Source of the DNA: Cordilura impudica
Lineage: Eukaryota; Arthropoda; Insecta; Diptera; Scathophagidae
Length of the DNA: 64,000 bases
Assembly (NCBI GenBank): GCA_963682025.1
Contig: OY821518.1
Span: forward strand, 130,926,729-130,990,728
Reading direction: 5' to 3'
The notes below the pieces were generated by a model. The model did no database searches, was not told the DNA's origin, and saw only the letters and a program-made list of their open reading frames with translations. Position numbers and translations under genes: made by a program. Shown here one piece after another: positions 49,701-53,097 of the stretch; the first letter of the stretch is position 1, and each line of letters opens with the position of its first letter.

Positions 49701-50145
49701 AGCGCTAAATAGATGATACTTTATTATCTTTTTAGATATTGTTTAAATCAATTTTTGAATATATCTGCTCATTTATTGAATACTAGCCTATCGAATCAAA
49801 TAATTGCCCATTTGTTTCATAATGTGTAAAGAATTGCTGTAACGCACATTTAACATAATAAAAATTTAGATAAATGTTTGATACTTACTCTGTATTTATA
49901 AAAACTCCAGTAGGTGCTATAAATATGCCCGAACCAATGATGGTACCAACGATAATTGCAACACCATTCATTAACGTCAATTTACGTTCCAATACGATTT
50001 TATCTCCATTCCCGCCTTCAAGTGGTACATCTTCGTCCGCTATGGTATTGGTGCCATTTACAGGTGAGGTGCTACCATTAGTTGTGTTACGTTTTGGTAA
50101 CTCTACTAAATTGGTAGTAACATTGTTACCATAGCGGTCAGACAT
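1636..50145 (-). CDS. L-type amino acid transporter light chain (SLC7/LAT family), partial gene, six exons
   Basis: This is a multi-pass membrane exchanger of the LAT1/LAT2 type, which moves large neutral amino acids across the plasma membrane with a CD98hc-type heavy chain. The exons are 50145-49889, 36925-36730, 36466-36364, 29207-28940, 2142-1818 and 1760-1636; every junction is GT-AG and the frame is kept throughout. The reading gives about 424 residues. A hydrophilic N-terminus (1-55) leads into the TM1 substrate motif GSGIF (71-75). [10 protein letters not shown] and SGGDYAYL follow in exon 2. Cys170 (EEC) sits where LATs form the disulfide to the heavy chain. [13 protein letters not shown] follows, with Phe255 at the LAT1 gating-Phe position. 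The family is about 500 residues, so the C-terminal TMs lie left of position 1. Fly paralogues include JhI-21, minidiscs and CG1607; I cannot choose between them. The long introns are packed with mobile elements. Confidence 0.93.
1818..2142 (-). CDS. Transporter exon 5
   Basis: The acceptor is TTTCTTCCAG before 2142; the donor GTAAGTG is at 1817-1811. The 325-bp exon completes Lys275 and codes through residue 383, ending on a codon boundary. Family segments are [34 protein letters not shown] and EGHLPKFF. It is separated from exon 6 by an intron of only 57 bp, in contrast to the huge upstream introns. Confidence 0.94.
2400..3520 (-). pseudogene. Degraded LINE ORF2 relic (LOA/jockey-like)
   Basis: Minus-strand translation in several frames gives recognisable LINE pieces. 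Around 3500-3300 it reads [17 protein letters not shown], then YINDF where YADD is expected. Around 2960-2800 it reads [16 protein letters not shown] followed by [18 protein letters not shown], a hallmark segment downstream of RT in these LINEs. At 2560-2420 it reads [10 protein letters not shown] near the C-terminal region. There are many stops and frameshifts. A 40-bp stretch (TTGAGGGCTG...CTTCTTCCACT) occurs twice, near 2722 and 2882, suggesting a small internal duplication. Confidence 0.6.
3540..5000 (-). pseudogene. 5'-truncated LINE relic, family B
   Basis: Minus-strand reading from about 4985 gives [12 protein letters not shown], then a reverse transcriptase block with [14 protein letters not shown] and [22 protein letters not shown] frame change leads to [22 protein letters not shown] and [20 protein letters not shown] (4462-4028). 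The C-terminal block with [18 protein letters not shown] ends at a stop near 3565. At least three frameshifts split it and the YADD region is lost. The 3' end CAACACTCAG..GATG..CCCTA matches the relic at 23835-25010, so both belong to one family. Confidence 0.72.
5001..6682. other. Intron 4 sequence, no gene recognised
   Basis: Mostly AT-rich. The stretch 5860-6120 is less AT-rich and reads for some distance on the plus strand ([19 protein letters not shown]), but I cannot assign it to a family. Short TA/CATATG-rich runs lie at 6318-6345 and 6556-6570. Confidence 0.4.
6691..6920 (-). repeat. LTR-like direct repeat, left copy (3' LTR on minus strand)
   Basis: It matches 8389-8618 at an offset of 1698 bp with only a few substitutions. 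Similarity extends 8 bp further left (GAGCCAAT). Confidence 0.65.
7328..7773. mobile_element. PIF/Harbinger-like MITE, 446 bp, TTA target duplication
   Basis: The terminal inverted repeat begins AGAGCTGTATGCAGCTT at the left; its reverse complement ends at 7773. Both ends are flanked by TTA (7325-7327 and 7774-7776), the 3-bp target typical of PIF/Harbinger elements. There is no coding capacity. It sits inside the LTR-type relic, so it is the younger insertion. Confidence 0.65.
8389..8618 (-). repeat. LTR-like direct repeat, right copy (5' LTR on minus strand)
   Basis: Partner of 6691-6920. It contains the shared segment TATGGCTATTTTGCCGCGAG near its right end. Confidence 0.65.
8619..9719. 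other. Intron 4 sequence, nothing recognised
   Basis: AT-rich sequence without recognisable coding or paired repeats. Confidence 0.5.
9720..10660 (-). pseudogene. mariner transposase relic, family A copy 1
   Basis: The minus-strand reading starts at ATG 10660-10658 and continues [11 protein letters not shown]. It then jumps over about 55 bp that are present in the related copy at 34978, to YKILGGRD. Later pieces include [60 protein letters not shown] and FHQDNAPV (second catalytic Asp). [32 protein letters not shown] carries the third. Stops and deletions disrupt it. TIRs are not recognised. This is a dead mariner-type element. Confidence 0.82.
10853..13290 (+). mobile_element. LINE, full-length-like but internally deleted and frameshifted
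   Basis: This is the same family as the fragment at 1-1110. It opens with a 38-codon reading frame (10853-10969) that I cannot assign. An APE-type endonuclease region follows (11220-11790): [23 protein letters not shown] and [10 protein letters not shown], with a frameshift near 11230. RT segments follow: [21 protein letters not shown] and [20 protein letters not shown]. Directly after [11 protein letters not shown] the sequence jumps to the extreme C-terminus ([22 protein letters not shown], ending 13222), deleting YADD and roughly 0.7 kb. Several other frameshifts are present. The 3' UTR is interrupted at 13290 by the errantivirus. Confidence 0.75.
13291..13818 (+). repeat. 5' LTR
   Basis: 528 bp, AGTTA..TAACT termini. 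AATAAA hexamers lie at 13399-13404 and 13740-13745. By eye it matches the 3' LTR at every position I compared. Confidence 0.95.
13818..13828 (+). promoter_or_regulatory. tRNA-Lys primer binding site
   Basis: TGGCGCCCAAC, complementary to the 3' end of tRNA-Lys. Its first T is the last base of the LTR, an overlap typical of gypsy-group elements. Confidence 0.85.
13845..14520 (+). repeat. Tandem repeats in the errantivirus leader
   Basis: There are two repeat types. From 13845 to about 14195, a unit built on AAAGCCCTAAAGAAGTGCAG plus an AATTAATTTAA spacer recurs about ten times with variable spacing. From about 14200 to 14500, a unit of roughly 60-75 bp recurs about four times (CTCTAATTTAYACGAAACT then AATTCCAATAAATTTTTAAA). 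All lie in the untranslated leader upstream of gag. Confidence 0.85.
14651..14676 (+). CDS. env: Predicted env leader micro-exon
   Basis: A 26-nt segment opens with ATG and reads eight mostly hydrophobic codons plus two bases into a consensus donor, GTAAGT (14677-14682). On unspliced RNA the same ATG gives only a nine-codon upstream frame. If joined to the acceptor at 19631-19632, the phase is exactly right for the env frame, which lacks its own early ATG. This rests on splice consensus and phase, without transcript data. Confidence 0.65.
15028..16458 (+). CDS. gag: Errantivirus Gag
   Basis: Structural polyprotein forming the particle core, about 476 residues from ATG 15028 to TAG 16456-16458. 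A capsid-like helical region (about residues 75-260) contains [19 protein letters not shown]. The C-terminal third is rich in Gln, Asn, Pro and Phe and ends acidic. There is no CCHC zinc knuckle, as is usual for errantiviral Gag. The open frame extends two codons upstream of the first ATG; I chose that ATG. The end of the frame carries a -1 slippery heptamer leading into pol. Confidence 0.9.
   Translation: MANPNNLIRPPVLVRNPEINPPNINPQLEATVTDIVTRLCREQCDSLVRELLNPGASMTGIDQVIEDRYMENLTDLDKVPDVVRCLREFSGNPSEFSSWRKSVERVLKLYESSRGTPKYYGILNVVRNKIIGPADAALESYNTPLNWTCISKCLTLHYADKRDLGTLEYQMTTLIQGNTTIQEFYQQVYTHLSLIMNKLACMDIGREAMDLLTQTYRDKALDTFVRGLKGDLPRLLGIREPADLPQALHLCLKLENQNYRAQHAYTHKVTKIQQPLPPKSYKPLFPQSTFTRPQFYPHLAHMPSTSQNFYRQPQQQYTPNQNFNRQQRQFMPSNSFNQPRNFSSNTPPQRPVAPKPLPRPEPMDIDRSMQTRTINYMNRPRPNNDFAGKRPPDNTYQQPQKFQRNFHINTDNWETDGQNVNLYSEDDFESYNNHVLASGTEEDLQEMQEYLDGQNDEHNEKTFIEDHDFTDIHFLD
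16440..19580 (+). CDS. pol: Errantivirus Pol (protease, RT, RNase H, integrase)
   Basis: The frame is open from 16440 in the -1 frame relative to gag, with no ATG needed if made by frameshifting. Residues below are counted from the codon at 16470. Protease has LVDTGSN (Asp19). RT has [11 protein letters not shown] (Asp231) and YIDDIIIFG (Asp330/331). RNase H has [14 protein letters not shown] and [10 protein letters not shown]. Integrase has an HHCC zinc domain (EHNRAH near 735; CKVC at 770-773) and a catalytic triad at Asp803 (HIDIY), Asp856 (VMDNEKSF) and Glu893 (NGQIERFHS). No frameshift or internal stop breaks about 1,040 codons, so all enzymatic domains appear intact. Confidence 0.95.
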   Translation, partial: HSFFRLANSSLPYFEAKTSSGEILRILVDTGSNKNYVQNSLIKRAIPNEVNFYANSIGGKTSVTHHTFINLFGSDIKFFLLPSLKSFHAILGNDSLKELSAIIHAAGSYMIVKDHIKIKLKQKISQSVNSIQIRTQHMTIEQETKIGNIIAKHPNLFSEPNESLTYTTSVKGEIRTTTDNPIYSRCYPYPMNLKDEVEAQIKELLDQGVIRPSKSPYNSPVWVVPKKMDASGRKKYRVVIDYRKLNAVTIADRYPIPEINEVLSQLGENRYFSVLDLKSGFHQIPLREKDMEKTAFSINNGKYEFTRLPFGLRNAPSIFQRALDDILREHIGKICYIYIDDIIIFGRDEKSHLENIEQVFHTLEIANMKVQLDKCEFLKTEVEFLGFLISTTGIQANPKKVETINNFPTPKTLRDLRSFLGMAGFYRRFIKDYAKLAKPLTALLRGEEGRMSKNVSKKINISLDDNAIEALNKIKRTLTSADVMLSYPSFEKEFRLTTDASNYAIGAVLEQDGGPITFISRTLNKAEEHYAANEKEMLAIVWALKSLRNYLYGAAKIKIFTDHQPLTHALSNGNTNSKLRRWKAILEEYNYELSYKPGNTNAVADALSRPPQQIFEIISTDATQHSDHSLPRNLIQHTNAPINAFKNQLFIEQNETQSYEFQIVFPTYHRHIISEPDLSKKRLNEIFTKYLNPSVTNCVKTTDEILGKAQEVYSDNFCKYKFLYTRNMVADILNESDQEIEIINEHNRAHRNANENKAQLLERCYFPQMNAKIKKIVTSCKVCKENKYERHPNNISLQETPIPQYPGQIIHIDIYITEGTSILTAIDKLTKYAQTKKLNSRATEDIKQPLREILLNFGMPEIVVMDNEKSFNSKAIIFMLENQFNVKVFRIPPYASTVNGQIERFHSTLSEIMRCIKSKGIHNNLSELLDKSTYEYNNTVHSTLGRKPYDVFFGKRSSRDPEEREKDRIKLIEDFKNRQLSDLEYHNRGRKVARDYKIGEVIFVKQNKRLGTKLSKNYKQEIVKENRHTTVVTENGRIVHKNNIRN
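16446..16452 (+). promoter_or_regulatory. -1 ribosomal frameshift site between gag and pol
   Basis: In the gag frame the codons CAT TTT TTA contain the heptamer T TTT TTA, a canonical X XXY YYZ slippery site, four codons before the gag stop. The pol frame is open from 16440, after a TGA at 16437-16439, so the two frames overlap by 19 bases around it. A downstream structure was not folded. Confidence 0.75.
19621..19632 (+). promoter_or_regulatory. Predicted env splice acceptor
   Basis: A run of T from about 19618 ends in AG at 19631-19632. It is 53 bases after the pol stop and directly precedes the env frame. Confidence 0.65.
19633..21145 (+). CDS. env: Errantivirus Env (envelope glycoprotein), main exon
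   Basis: Envelope protein of the insect errantivirus type, about 500 residues in this exon. The start has no ATG. A polypyrimidine run ending in AG (19621-19632) forms a splice acceptor that would attach the leader micro-exon at 14651-14676. The first residues are hydrophobic, as in a signal peptide. Residue numbers count from the codon at 19640. A furin-type site RSKR lies near residues 87-90, followed by a fusion-peptide-like Phe/Gly/Trp segment. Several Asn-X-Ser/Thr sites follow. One membrane anchor lies near the C-terminus ([17 protein letters not shown]), with a short cytoplasmic tail. No stop or frameshift interrupts the frame. Confidence 0.88.
21169..21175 (+). promoter_or_regulatory. 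Polypurine tract
   Basis: GGGGAAG directly before the 3' LTR, the plus-strand primer position. Confidence 0.75.
21176..21703 (+). repeat. 3' LTR
   Basis: 528 bp, the same as the 5' LTR by eye; followed by the TATA target copy at 21704-21707. Confidence 0.95.
21761..22530 (+). mobile_element. (GTCC)n element copy 1 (Helentron/mini-me-like, non-autonomous)
   Basis: The left end TATACCCTATACCACTATGT can fold with TGG..GGGTATA into a nested hairpin. A (GTCC)n/GTCTGTGTG core follows near 21897. The right end is a palindrome centred on GGTCTAGACC and a short tail TTTTCTTG. There is no coding capacity. It lies just downstream of the errantivirus. Confidence 0.75.
22531..23830. other. Intron 4 sequence, nothing recognised
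   Basis: AT-rich sequence with CATATATGTA-type runs near 22980-23045. No gene or paired repeat seen. Confidence 0.5.
23835..25010 (-). pseudogene. LINE relic, family B copy 2
   Basis: Minus-strand reading from about 25000 gives [28 protein letters not shown] and [13 protein letters not shown], closely parallel to the relic at 3540-5000. Downstream pieces with [10 protein letters not shown] (near 24430) and the C-terminal region follow in other frames. The 3' boundary CAACACTCAGTGGATGTTCC corresponds to that of the first copy. There are multiple frameshifts and deletions. Confidence 0.7.
25190..25990 (+). pseudogene. mariner transposase relic, family B
   Basis: Plus-strand pieces in shifting frames start [14 protein letters not shown] near 25195, then [13 protein letters not shown]. 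Bases 25364-25636 read [19 protein letters not shown] and [13 protein letters not shown], with the first catalytic Asp in VDE. Degraded YLEKCK and [12 protein letters not shown] segments follow. This differs from family A in its N-terminus (FRVLIKYNF against [10 protein letters not shown]). Not functional. Confidence 0.75.
26249..27035 (+). mobile_element. (GTCC)n element copy 2
   Basis: Intact-looking copy. It has the TATACCCTATACC left hairpin, about six GTCC units near 26384-26412, a perfect 24-bp palindrome at 26998-27021 centred on GGTCTAGACC, and the tail ATTTTCTTACTTGT. Confidence 0.8.
27080..27238 (+). repeat. Direct repeat flanking the inverted element, left copy
   Basis: About 160 bp from AACACAAATGTCAGCTGTTT to AGAAAAGAACACAAAAAGAA. 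It is repeated at 28024-28190 with a handful of substitutions. Confidence 0.75.
27239..28023 (-). mobile_element. (GTCC)n element copy 3, inverted
   Basis: Same family in the opposite orientation. It begins ACAAGTAAGAA with the palindrome at 27253-27276 and ends at the reversed TATACC hairpin. The microsatellite core is short here. It lies between two copies of a roughly 160-bp unrelated segment. Confidence 0.8.
28024..28190 (+). repeat. Direct repeat flanking the inverted element, right copy
   Basis: Partner of 27080-27238. It contains the shared AACGCGTTACCCTTTCGCAA-like stretch. Origin unknown. Confidence 0.75.
28191..28939. other. Intron 4 proximal sequence, nothing recognised
   Basis: AT-rich sequence leading to the exon 4 donor; no coding similarity or repeats noted. 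Confidence 0.5.
28940..29207 (-). CDS. Transporter exon 4 (central TMs, gating region)
   Basis: The acceptor is TATTTACAG before 29207; the donor GTAAGTTTA starts at 28939. The 268-bp exon codes residues 186-274 plus two bases of Lys275. It includes [14 protein letters not shown] and the hallmark [19 protein letters not shown], with Phe255 at the gate. The exon is flanked by a 7.2-kb intron 3 and a 26.8-kb intron 4. Confidence 0.93.
29208..30525. other. Intron 3 sequence, nothing recognised
   Basis: AT-rich, with poly-A at about 29412-29430 and several A-runs. No gene or repeat pair recognised. Confidence 0.5.
30674..34830. repeat. 21-bp minisatellite array, about 4.2 kb, with higher-order repeats
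   Basis: The unit is ATTTCAGAAAACATCAATTG plus one base; the last bases vary (CAATTG, CAATAG, CAATAT, CATTCG, CATTTG, AAATAG). There are close to 200 units. A one-off short junction (ATTAATTCAG) recurs at 32604 (as ATTAATTTCAG), 33271, 33937 and 34309. The spacings of 667, 666 and 372 bp show a higher-order unit of about 666 bp, with the last copy shorter by 294 bp, exactly 14 units. The left half has other periodicities, such as 189 bp (nine units) near 31854/32043. Because 21 is a multiple of three, the minus strand reads as long heptapeptide ([11 protein letters not shown]) frames at 32511-30676 and 34832-32595. I regard these as a by-product, not genes. Confidence 0.95.
34978..35745 (+). 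pseudogene. mariner transposase relic, family A copy 2
   Basis: From ATG 34980 it reads [26 protein letters not shown], then a frame break and [24 protein letters not shown] coding. A large deletion removes the first catalytic region. [16 protein letters not shown] and FHQ follow in broken frames, then [20 protein letters not shown] near 35520-35575 and the C-terminus [12 protein letters not shown]. It shares its 5' coding with the relic at 10660 and carries the ~55 bp missing there. Dead copy. Confidence 0.8.
35746..36363. other. Intron 3 distal sequence, nothing recognised
   Basis: AT-rich up to the exon 3 donor. A TCGGGTTGTTCTG segment near 35875 also occurs near 22650, possibly a trace of a shared dispersed repeat. 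Confidence 0.45.
36364..36466 (-). CDS. Transporter exon 3 (heavy-chain cysteine loop)
   Basis: This 103-bp exon follows a 263-bp intron (acceptor TTACTTTATAG, donor GTAAGTATT at 36363). It codes residues 152-185 plus one base. The segment [11 protein letters not shown] carries Cys170, the position that in LAT1/LAT2 makes the disulfide bond with the CD98 heavy chain. Exons 2 and 3 are the only closely spaced pair besides exons 5 and 6. Confidence 0.92.
36730..36925 (-). CDS. Transporter exon 2 (TM2-TM3)
   Basis: The acceptor is TTTTATATAG just before 36925; the donor GTACATACG starts at 36729. The 196-bp exon codes residues 86-151 and ends on a codon boundary. It contains the conserved LAT segments [10 protein letters not shown] and SGGDYAYL, then [13 protein letters not shown]. 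An upstream in-frame ATG near 36951 belongs to intron sequence and is not used. Confidence 0.93.
36926..38610. other. Intron 1 sequence near exon 2, microsatellites only
   Basis: AT-rich. A short (TTTGTA)n run lies at about 37952-37982 and (TA)n at 38095-38113. No gene recognised. Confidence 0.5.
38618..39030. repeat. Two-copy tandem duplication, 207-bp unit
   Basis: The block with TCCTTAAAAATAATTAAAAA at 38641 recurs at 38848. The shared part includes GATGTTGGTGACGAATTTGT and ATTGGATCGT, with a few substitutions. Confidence 0.8.
39219..39600 (-). pseudogene. LINE fragment with internal deletion
   Basis: The minus strand near 39595-39450 reads an endonuclease piece ([10 protein letters not shown]..., [19 protein letters not shown]) equivalent to [10 protein letters not shown] in the LINE at 11.6 kb. 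It then joins an ORF2 C-terminal piece ([31 protein letters not shown], 39404-39219) equivalent to that in the fragment at 1-876. The reverse transcriptase between them is missing. Same LINE family. Confidence 0.7.
39605..41009. other. Intron 1 sequence, nothing recognised
   Basis: AT-rich, many A-runs, no coding similarity. Two to three TTTTTAA units at 40992-41009 precede the next element. Confidence 0.5.
41010..41791 (+). mobile_element. (GTCC)n element copy 4, embedded in a TTTTTAA array
   Basis: It starts TACCACTATGTGG, lacking the first bases of copies 1-3 and 5. It carries three GTCC units near 41136 and the GGTCTAGACC-centred palindrome near 41755-41778, and ends CTTACTTGT. It is flanked on the left by a few, and on the right by hundreds of, TTTTTAA units. 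Confidence 0.8.
41792..43682. repeat. Heptanucleotide array (TTTTTAA)n, about 1.9 kb
   Basis: About 270 copies of a 7-bp unit. Stretches such as 42490-43095 are nearly perfect. Clusters of variants (TTTAAATT, TTTGAA, TATTTAA) lie near 42070-42390 and 43310-43610. The true length in the genome may differ, since such arrays are hard to assemble. Confidence 0.97.
43683..44095. repeat. Degenerate T-rich tail of the heptanucleotide array
   Basis: The unit shifts to CATTTTT/CATTTTC variants with irregular spacing and decays into single-copy sequence near 44095. Confidence 0.85.
44098..44440 (-). pseudogene. Tc1 transposase N-terminal relic
   Basis: The minus-strand reading includes [18 protein letters not shown] (in another frame near 44400) and [20 protein letters not shown] (44320-44260), the DNA-binding region and basic linker of Tc1-type transposases. 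It is cut off after about 80 codons. Confidence 0.6.
44880..45240 (+). pseudogene. Tc1 transposase C-terminal relic
   Basis: Plus-strand pieces include [14 protein letters not shown] near 45030-45075 (degraded DWPSQSPDLNPIENLW) and [11 protein letters not shown], then [10 protein letters not shown], the usual Tc1 C-terminus. The frame is broken. It is oriented opposite to the N-terminal relic at 44098-44440. Confidence 0.6.
45360..45600 (+). mobile_element. Possible old (GTCC)n-family relic
   Basis: Phrases such as CAATTTCAGACCTACTTCACA, CTCGTCCAGTATGGTTAGGA and CGGTCAAGACCAAATATAAC run in the same order as in the younger copies but strongly diverged. Confidence 0.35.
46020..46668 (+). pseudogene. 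hAT transposase relic (BED finger and hATC end)
   Basis: The N-terminal CX2C...HX4H BED finger is followed by several frames with stops, then a C-terminal dimerisation piece, [20 protein letters not shown], close to the hAT consensus P-TS--SER-FS-AG. The intervening catalytic region is largely lost. The MITE at 46672 cuts off its end. Confidence 0.65.
46672..47163. mobile_element. PIF/Harbinger-like MITE, 492 bp, TTA target duplication
   Basis: Terminal inverted repeats of more than 40 bp start AGGTGCTATTACA and continue to ACATATGTACTGTCA with few mismatches. TTA flanks both ends (46669-46671, 47164-47166). No coding capacity. Confidence 0.75.
47256..48131. mobile_element. Short hAT-like non-autonomous element, copy A
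   Basis: The ends form an inverted repeat CASCCCTGTTCTTGAAAC, starting CA and ending TG as in hAT elements. Near the left end a 20-bp unit (CATATGTTTGAGTTAAGAAC) is tandemly duplicated. A close second copy lies at 60074-60931. No clear target duplication. Confidence 0.65.
48511..48814. repeat. Long inverted repeat (two ~98-bp arms, ~107-bp loop)
   Basis: Arm 48511-48609 pairs with 48717-48814, with blocks such as GGTCCTGAACTAGGAT, CGAAATTCGGCG and GAGAACCAGA complementary and perhaps 15-20% mismatch. The loop is A/G-rich (GAGGGGTGGGACAAAAACCC). Confidence 0.8.
49708..49888. other. Intron 1 beginning
   Basis: Short AT-rich stretch between the hAT relic and the exon 1 donor; nothing recognised. 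Confidence 0.5.
49889..50145 (-). CDS. Transporter exon 1 (start codon, N-terminus, TM1)
   Basis: This exon codes residues 1-85 and two bases of codon 86. The ATG at 50145-50143 is preceded by A-rich sequence (AAAACT before ATG). The first 50 residues are Asn/Thr/Gly-rich and hydrophilic, as in cytosolic LAT N-termini. TM1 follows with [15 protein letters not shown]. The donor GTAAGTAT lies at 49888-49881. The split Glu codon is completed by the first base of exon 2, which supports both junctions. Any 5' UTR exon upstream cannot be placed from sequence alone. Confidence 0.93.
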
Positions 50146-50690
50146 AGTTTTTAGTTTGTTTTAATATTTTTTTTTTTTTTTAATATTAAAATTTATGTTG
50201 AATTTATGGTTACTTTGTACAATTTTACTTTTTATTTGGAAATTTTTAACGATTTTATTTTTAAATATTACATAAATTTATTTTTTTGTTTATTTAAGCA
50301 TTTTTCAGTAACTGCTTAATTTAAATCTGTTAAACGAAATTTTTTGTCATCATTATTACTACGATTTTTCCGTTCAATTTTTTACACATCTACTCGTAAA
50401 GAACATCGAACATTTACTAAACTAAATGTTTGCAAAATTCTTGTTATTATAGAGTAGTTAATGTTCAAGAGACAATACATTGTTTTAGCACAAACATAAG
50501 TTACGCGACGAATGTAGGGTTTGCAAATTCTTTTAAATGTTCAATTAGTTTCTTAGGAATATGCGAAATCACCATACACATTATCTGAAACGTTGTTGTA
50601 TTTTATTTCTTAGATTTCTTATTATGACTAAGCTGAAAAAGTTACAAAAAGTAAAGCCATCGTACAATTATCTTAACAAATGGGACGGAA
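50146..50690. other. Transporter 5' flank (5' UTR or promoter not resolved)
   Basis: AT-rich, with poly-T at 50168-50182. No TATA box, initiator or upstream splice donor can be placed with confidence. Confidence 0.4.
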
Positions 50691-51659
50691 ATCGAAAATC
50701 TGTATATCTACATACATATATAAAAATGAGTTTGTATGTTTGAAGTACGTATATAGCAAGCTACACCTTTGGGCCGATCTGCTTAAAATTTTCACAGCGT
50801 CTAAGTGTGACTATAGAAAGAAATTTAGGCTCTAATTTTTTTTTTTTTGTACGAAGTAAATTTTTAATATCAACTATCCGGAGTACTATGACAGCAAAAG
50901 TCCTATACATATACAAAGTAAATACACAAAGTAGTGAGAGCAGGTAAATTTTAAAAACTTAATGCTATTGGATCTTGTACTGCCTAAACATATCGGAAAA
51001 TTATGATGAACATAATATTCGCTATTTTCTTTTAAGGGTGCAAGGCCTCGCAGGATATCGCTAGGATAATTTGTGAAAAGAACATCGGAAACGAAATGTT
51101 AAATAGGAAATATACTTCTGTGTATACTGTAGAGCGACATCAATTTCTCGAATTTTAATTCGGCTCTAAGCGGGATCTATGCAAATAGATGTAAATATAC
51201 TATATGTGAAATTTAATATCGATAGGGTTTCCATTTTGAAAAACACCATAACTTAAATAATTTCACAAAATTATAAAATTGATTATCATAATTATTTAGA
51301 TGCGGAATATAAATTTGATACGATATTAATTTGGAAAAAGTAAGGCATTACCTCACTTTATATTGCATTTTTGCAGAATAGATTCTCAACAACTTCTATC
51401 TTATCTAAAACAAATTGAAATTAAAAAATCGCCTAGAAAAAATGTTTAATATTTAACGAATAATGATTTTATCATCTCATTGCCTGTTCGCTTGTTTGTT
51501 TGTTGAGGCGGATTTTTGTAATTGAATTTTAACCGACTTCCCGACTAGCTGGCTAGAGTTCTGAAACTTTCAGCATTTACGTAGAGTGATGAGAACGCAT
51601 TATTTAATATTTATTTATATGGTATCTTCATTATTTCTGCCGGTTAACCTAAAAGCGTT

Positions 51660-51960
51660 AAAAGCATATCGTCAAGTTTTTATATCCCACTTGACTTGAA
51701 TCTATCAAAAACCAAAATATTACACAGATTTTTCTGAAATTTGTTTCGACATGTTTTTGCAAAAAATAAGTGACTTGACCAAATATGGTTAATATCGGAC
51801 TATATCTACGGGCAACAAAAAAATTATAACAATGTCACTCAAATTTGGTTTATGCTTAATTTCTTTATCCAATTAGATGGACCTAAGACCCTTTCTCTAA
51901 ACGCATGACCCTTTCTCTAAACGGGTATTGTAGATTTGTTGCTAATCTACTTAACAAAGT
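51660..51960 (+). mobile_element. Old diverged (GTCC)n-family relic (3' part)
   Basis: It follows the order of the young copies: TTGAATCTATCAAAAACCAAA, ACCAAATATGGTTAATATCG, CACTCAAATTTGGTTTATGC, CTCTAAACGCATG. The 14-17 bp CCTTTCTCTAAACG block is duplicated. Confidence 0.5.
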
Positions 51961-52086
51961 GATACTATTTCTATTCGACTATGCATGTTTGCCCTGTGCA
52001 ACTCTGCTTTTTTCCAATCAGAATAGTATTTTATTATTGTATTGTTAGTAAAAATGAATAAGAAATAATTATGGAATTAATTTATA

Positions 52087-52470
52087 TAATTTAAATCTAT
52101 ATATATAAAAATGGAAGTACGTATGCGTGTATGTATGTGTTTATGTTCCGTATGGACTCCAAAATGACTGGACCGATCTTAATGCAATTTTCAAGGAAAC
52201 ATGAGAATGACCTGGTGGGTGACACAGTGAAGTTTGATATTTGCTTTTTGGTCTGTGGGCGGAGATGCGAAGCTATCTGCTAAAACTTTCGGGGAGTTCG
52301 TGCTTTACTTTTGATCGACACTGCGTATTAAAATTTAGATGCAATATAAAAACCAGATGTTTCCTTAGGGCCAGCAACGATCAAGATTTGCAAATAAATT
52401 AGAGTCATAGGTATGTAAATGCACTATAAGGTGTAATAAATGAAACAAATTCTGTGAATGCCCGAGGCGA
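52087..52470 (+). mobile_element. Possible Helitron 5' end
   Basis: The sequence starts TCTATATATATAAAAATGG and continues with a 'gactggaccgatctta' phrase, as many insect Helitron 5' ends do. A weaker relative lies at about 50700-50830. No Rep/helicase coding and no matching 3' end on this strand. Confidence 0.4.
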
Positions 52471-52784
52471 ATCAGGGTTAATTTGACTTATGGAATAATT
52501 GAGGTAAAGAAAACTACAATATACATTCATAGTCTTGATTTTCAAAGAATTCCTTTCCCATTTGTTTTACAAAAACAAACCCTAAATATTCTCTCCCTCT
52601 CTCTCATTTGCTCAAGTATCTCTGTAAACTTGAAATCATACTCTGGTGTGCTTGAACAACAGAAGTACTCAATGCAATCAATTTCACTTAAGCTTAGCTT
52701 AAAAACACGTAAATTAGTCCAATCCATTGCAGTAGTGCTTTAAGATTAGATTTATTAAATGTTGTTTTTTATAATTGAATACTA

Positions 52785-52845
52785 GTGGACCCCTGCTGCT
52801 CAGCAGTATTATATTATATTATATTATATTATATTATATTAATTT
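52785..52845 (-). mobile_element. Possible Helitron 3' end next to a TATTA microsatellite
   Basis: On the minus strand the sequence CTGCTGAGCAGCAGGGGTCC followed by ACTAGT has a short hairpin and a CTAG-T end, like Helitron 3' termini. It abuts (ATTAT)n at 52808-52841. Confidence 0.35.
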
Positions 52846-53097
52846 TTATAATATAATACAAAAATTTGCCAAGTGAAGTTAACGTACAGTAATGCCAAAA
52901 TATGCGAAGAGAAGTTAACGTACAGTTAAAAAAAAATGAAAGAAATCGGCCGGATAGAACGACCAGACGGACACTTTAGTTTTCATAAATTCTTTTAATA
53001 TATAAGAATATTTAAATTACTTCACGCATATTGAAAAAGATAAATTTTCATTAAAATTTCTTAATTACAAAGTTCCGATGAACCTCTAGAACAAGAA

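Larger units (their letters stand above)
45741..49707 (+). mobile_element. Probable hAT element relic with nested insertions
   Basis: The left end TAGGGCTTGCAAAACCGG and right end, reversed TAGCGCTTGCAATACCGG, form terminal inverted repeats; a CCGGGATCCCGG palindrome follows the left end. The flanks AATAGAAT and AATAGATG match at six of eight bases. Inside are a BED-type zinc finger (46020-46110: CKKC...HLKTLH) and a hATC-like end (46570-46668: [16 protein letters not shown]). The middle of the transposase is deleted and broken. A TTA-flanked MITE (46672-47163), a hAT-like short element (47256-48131) and a long inverted repeat (48511-48814) lie within these limits. Confidence 0.55.

Noticed and set aside
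52808..52841. TATTA repeat as a CRISPR- or origin-like feature
   Set aside because: A simple pentanucleotide microsatellite with no spacers.
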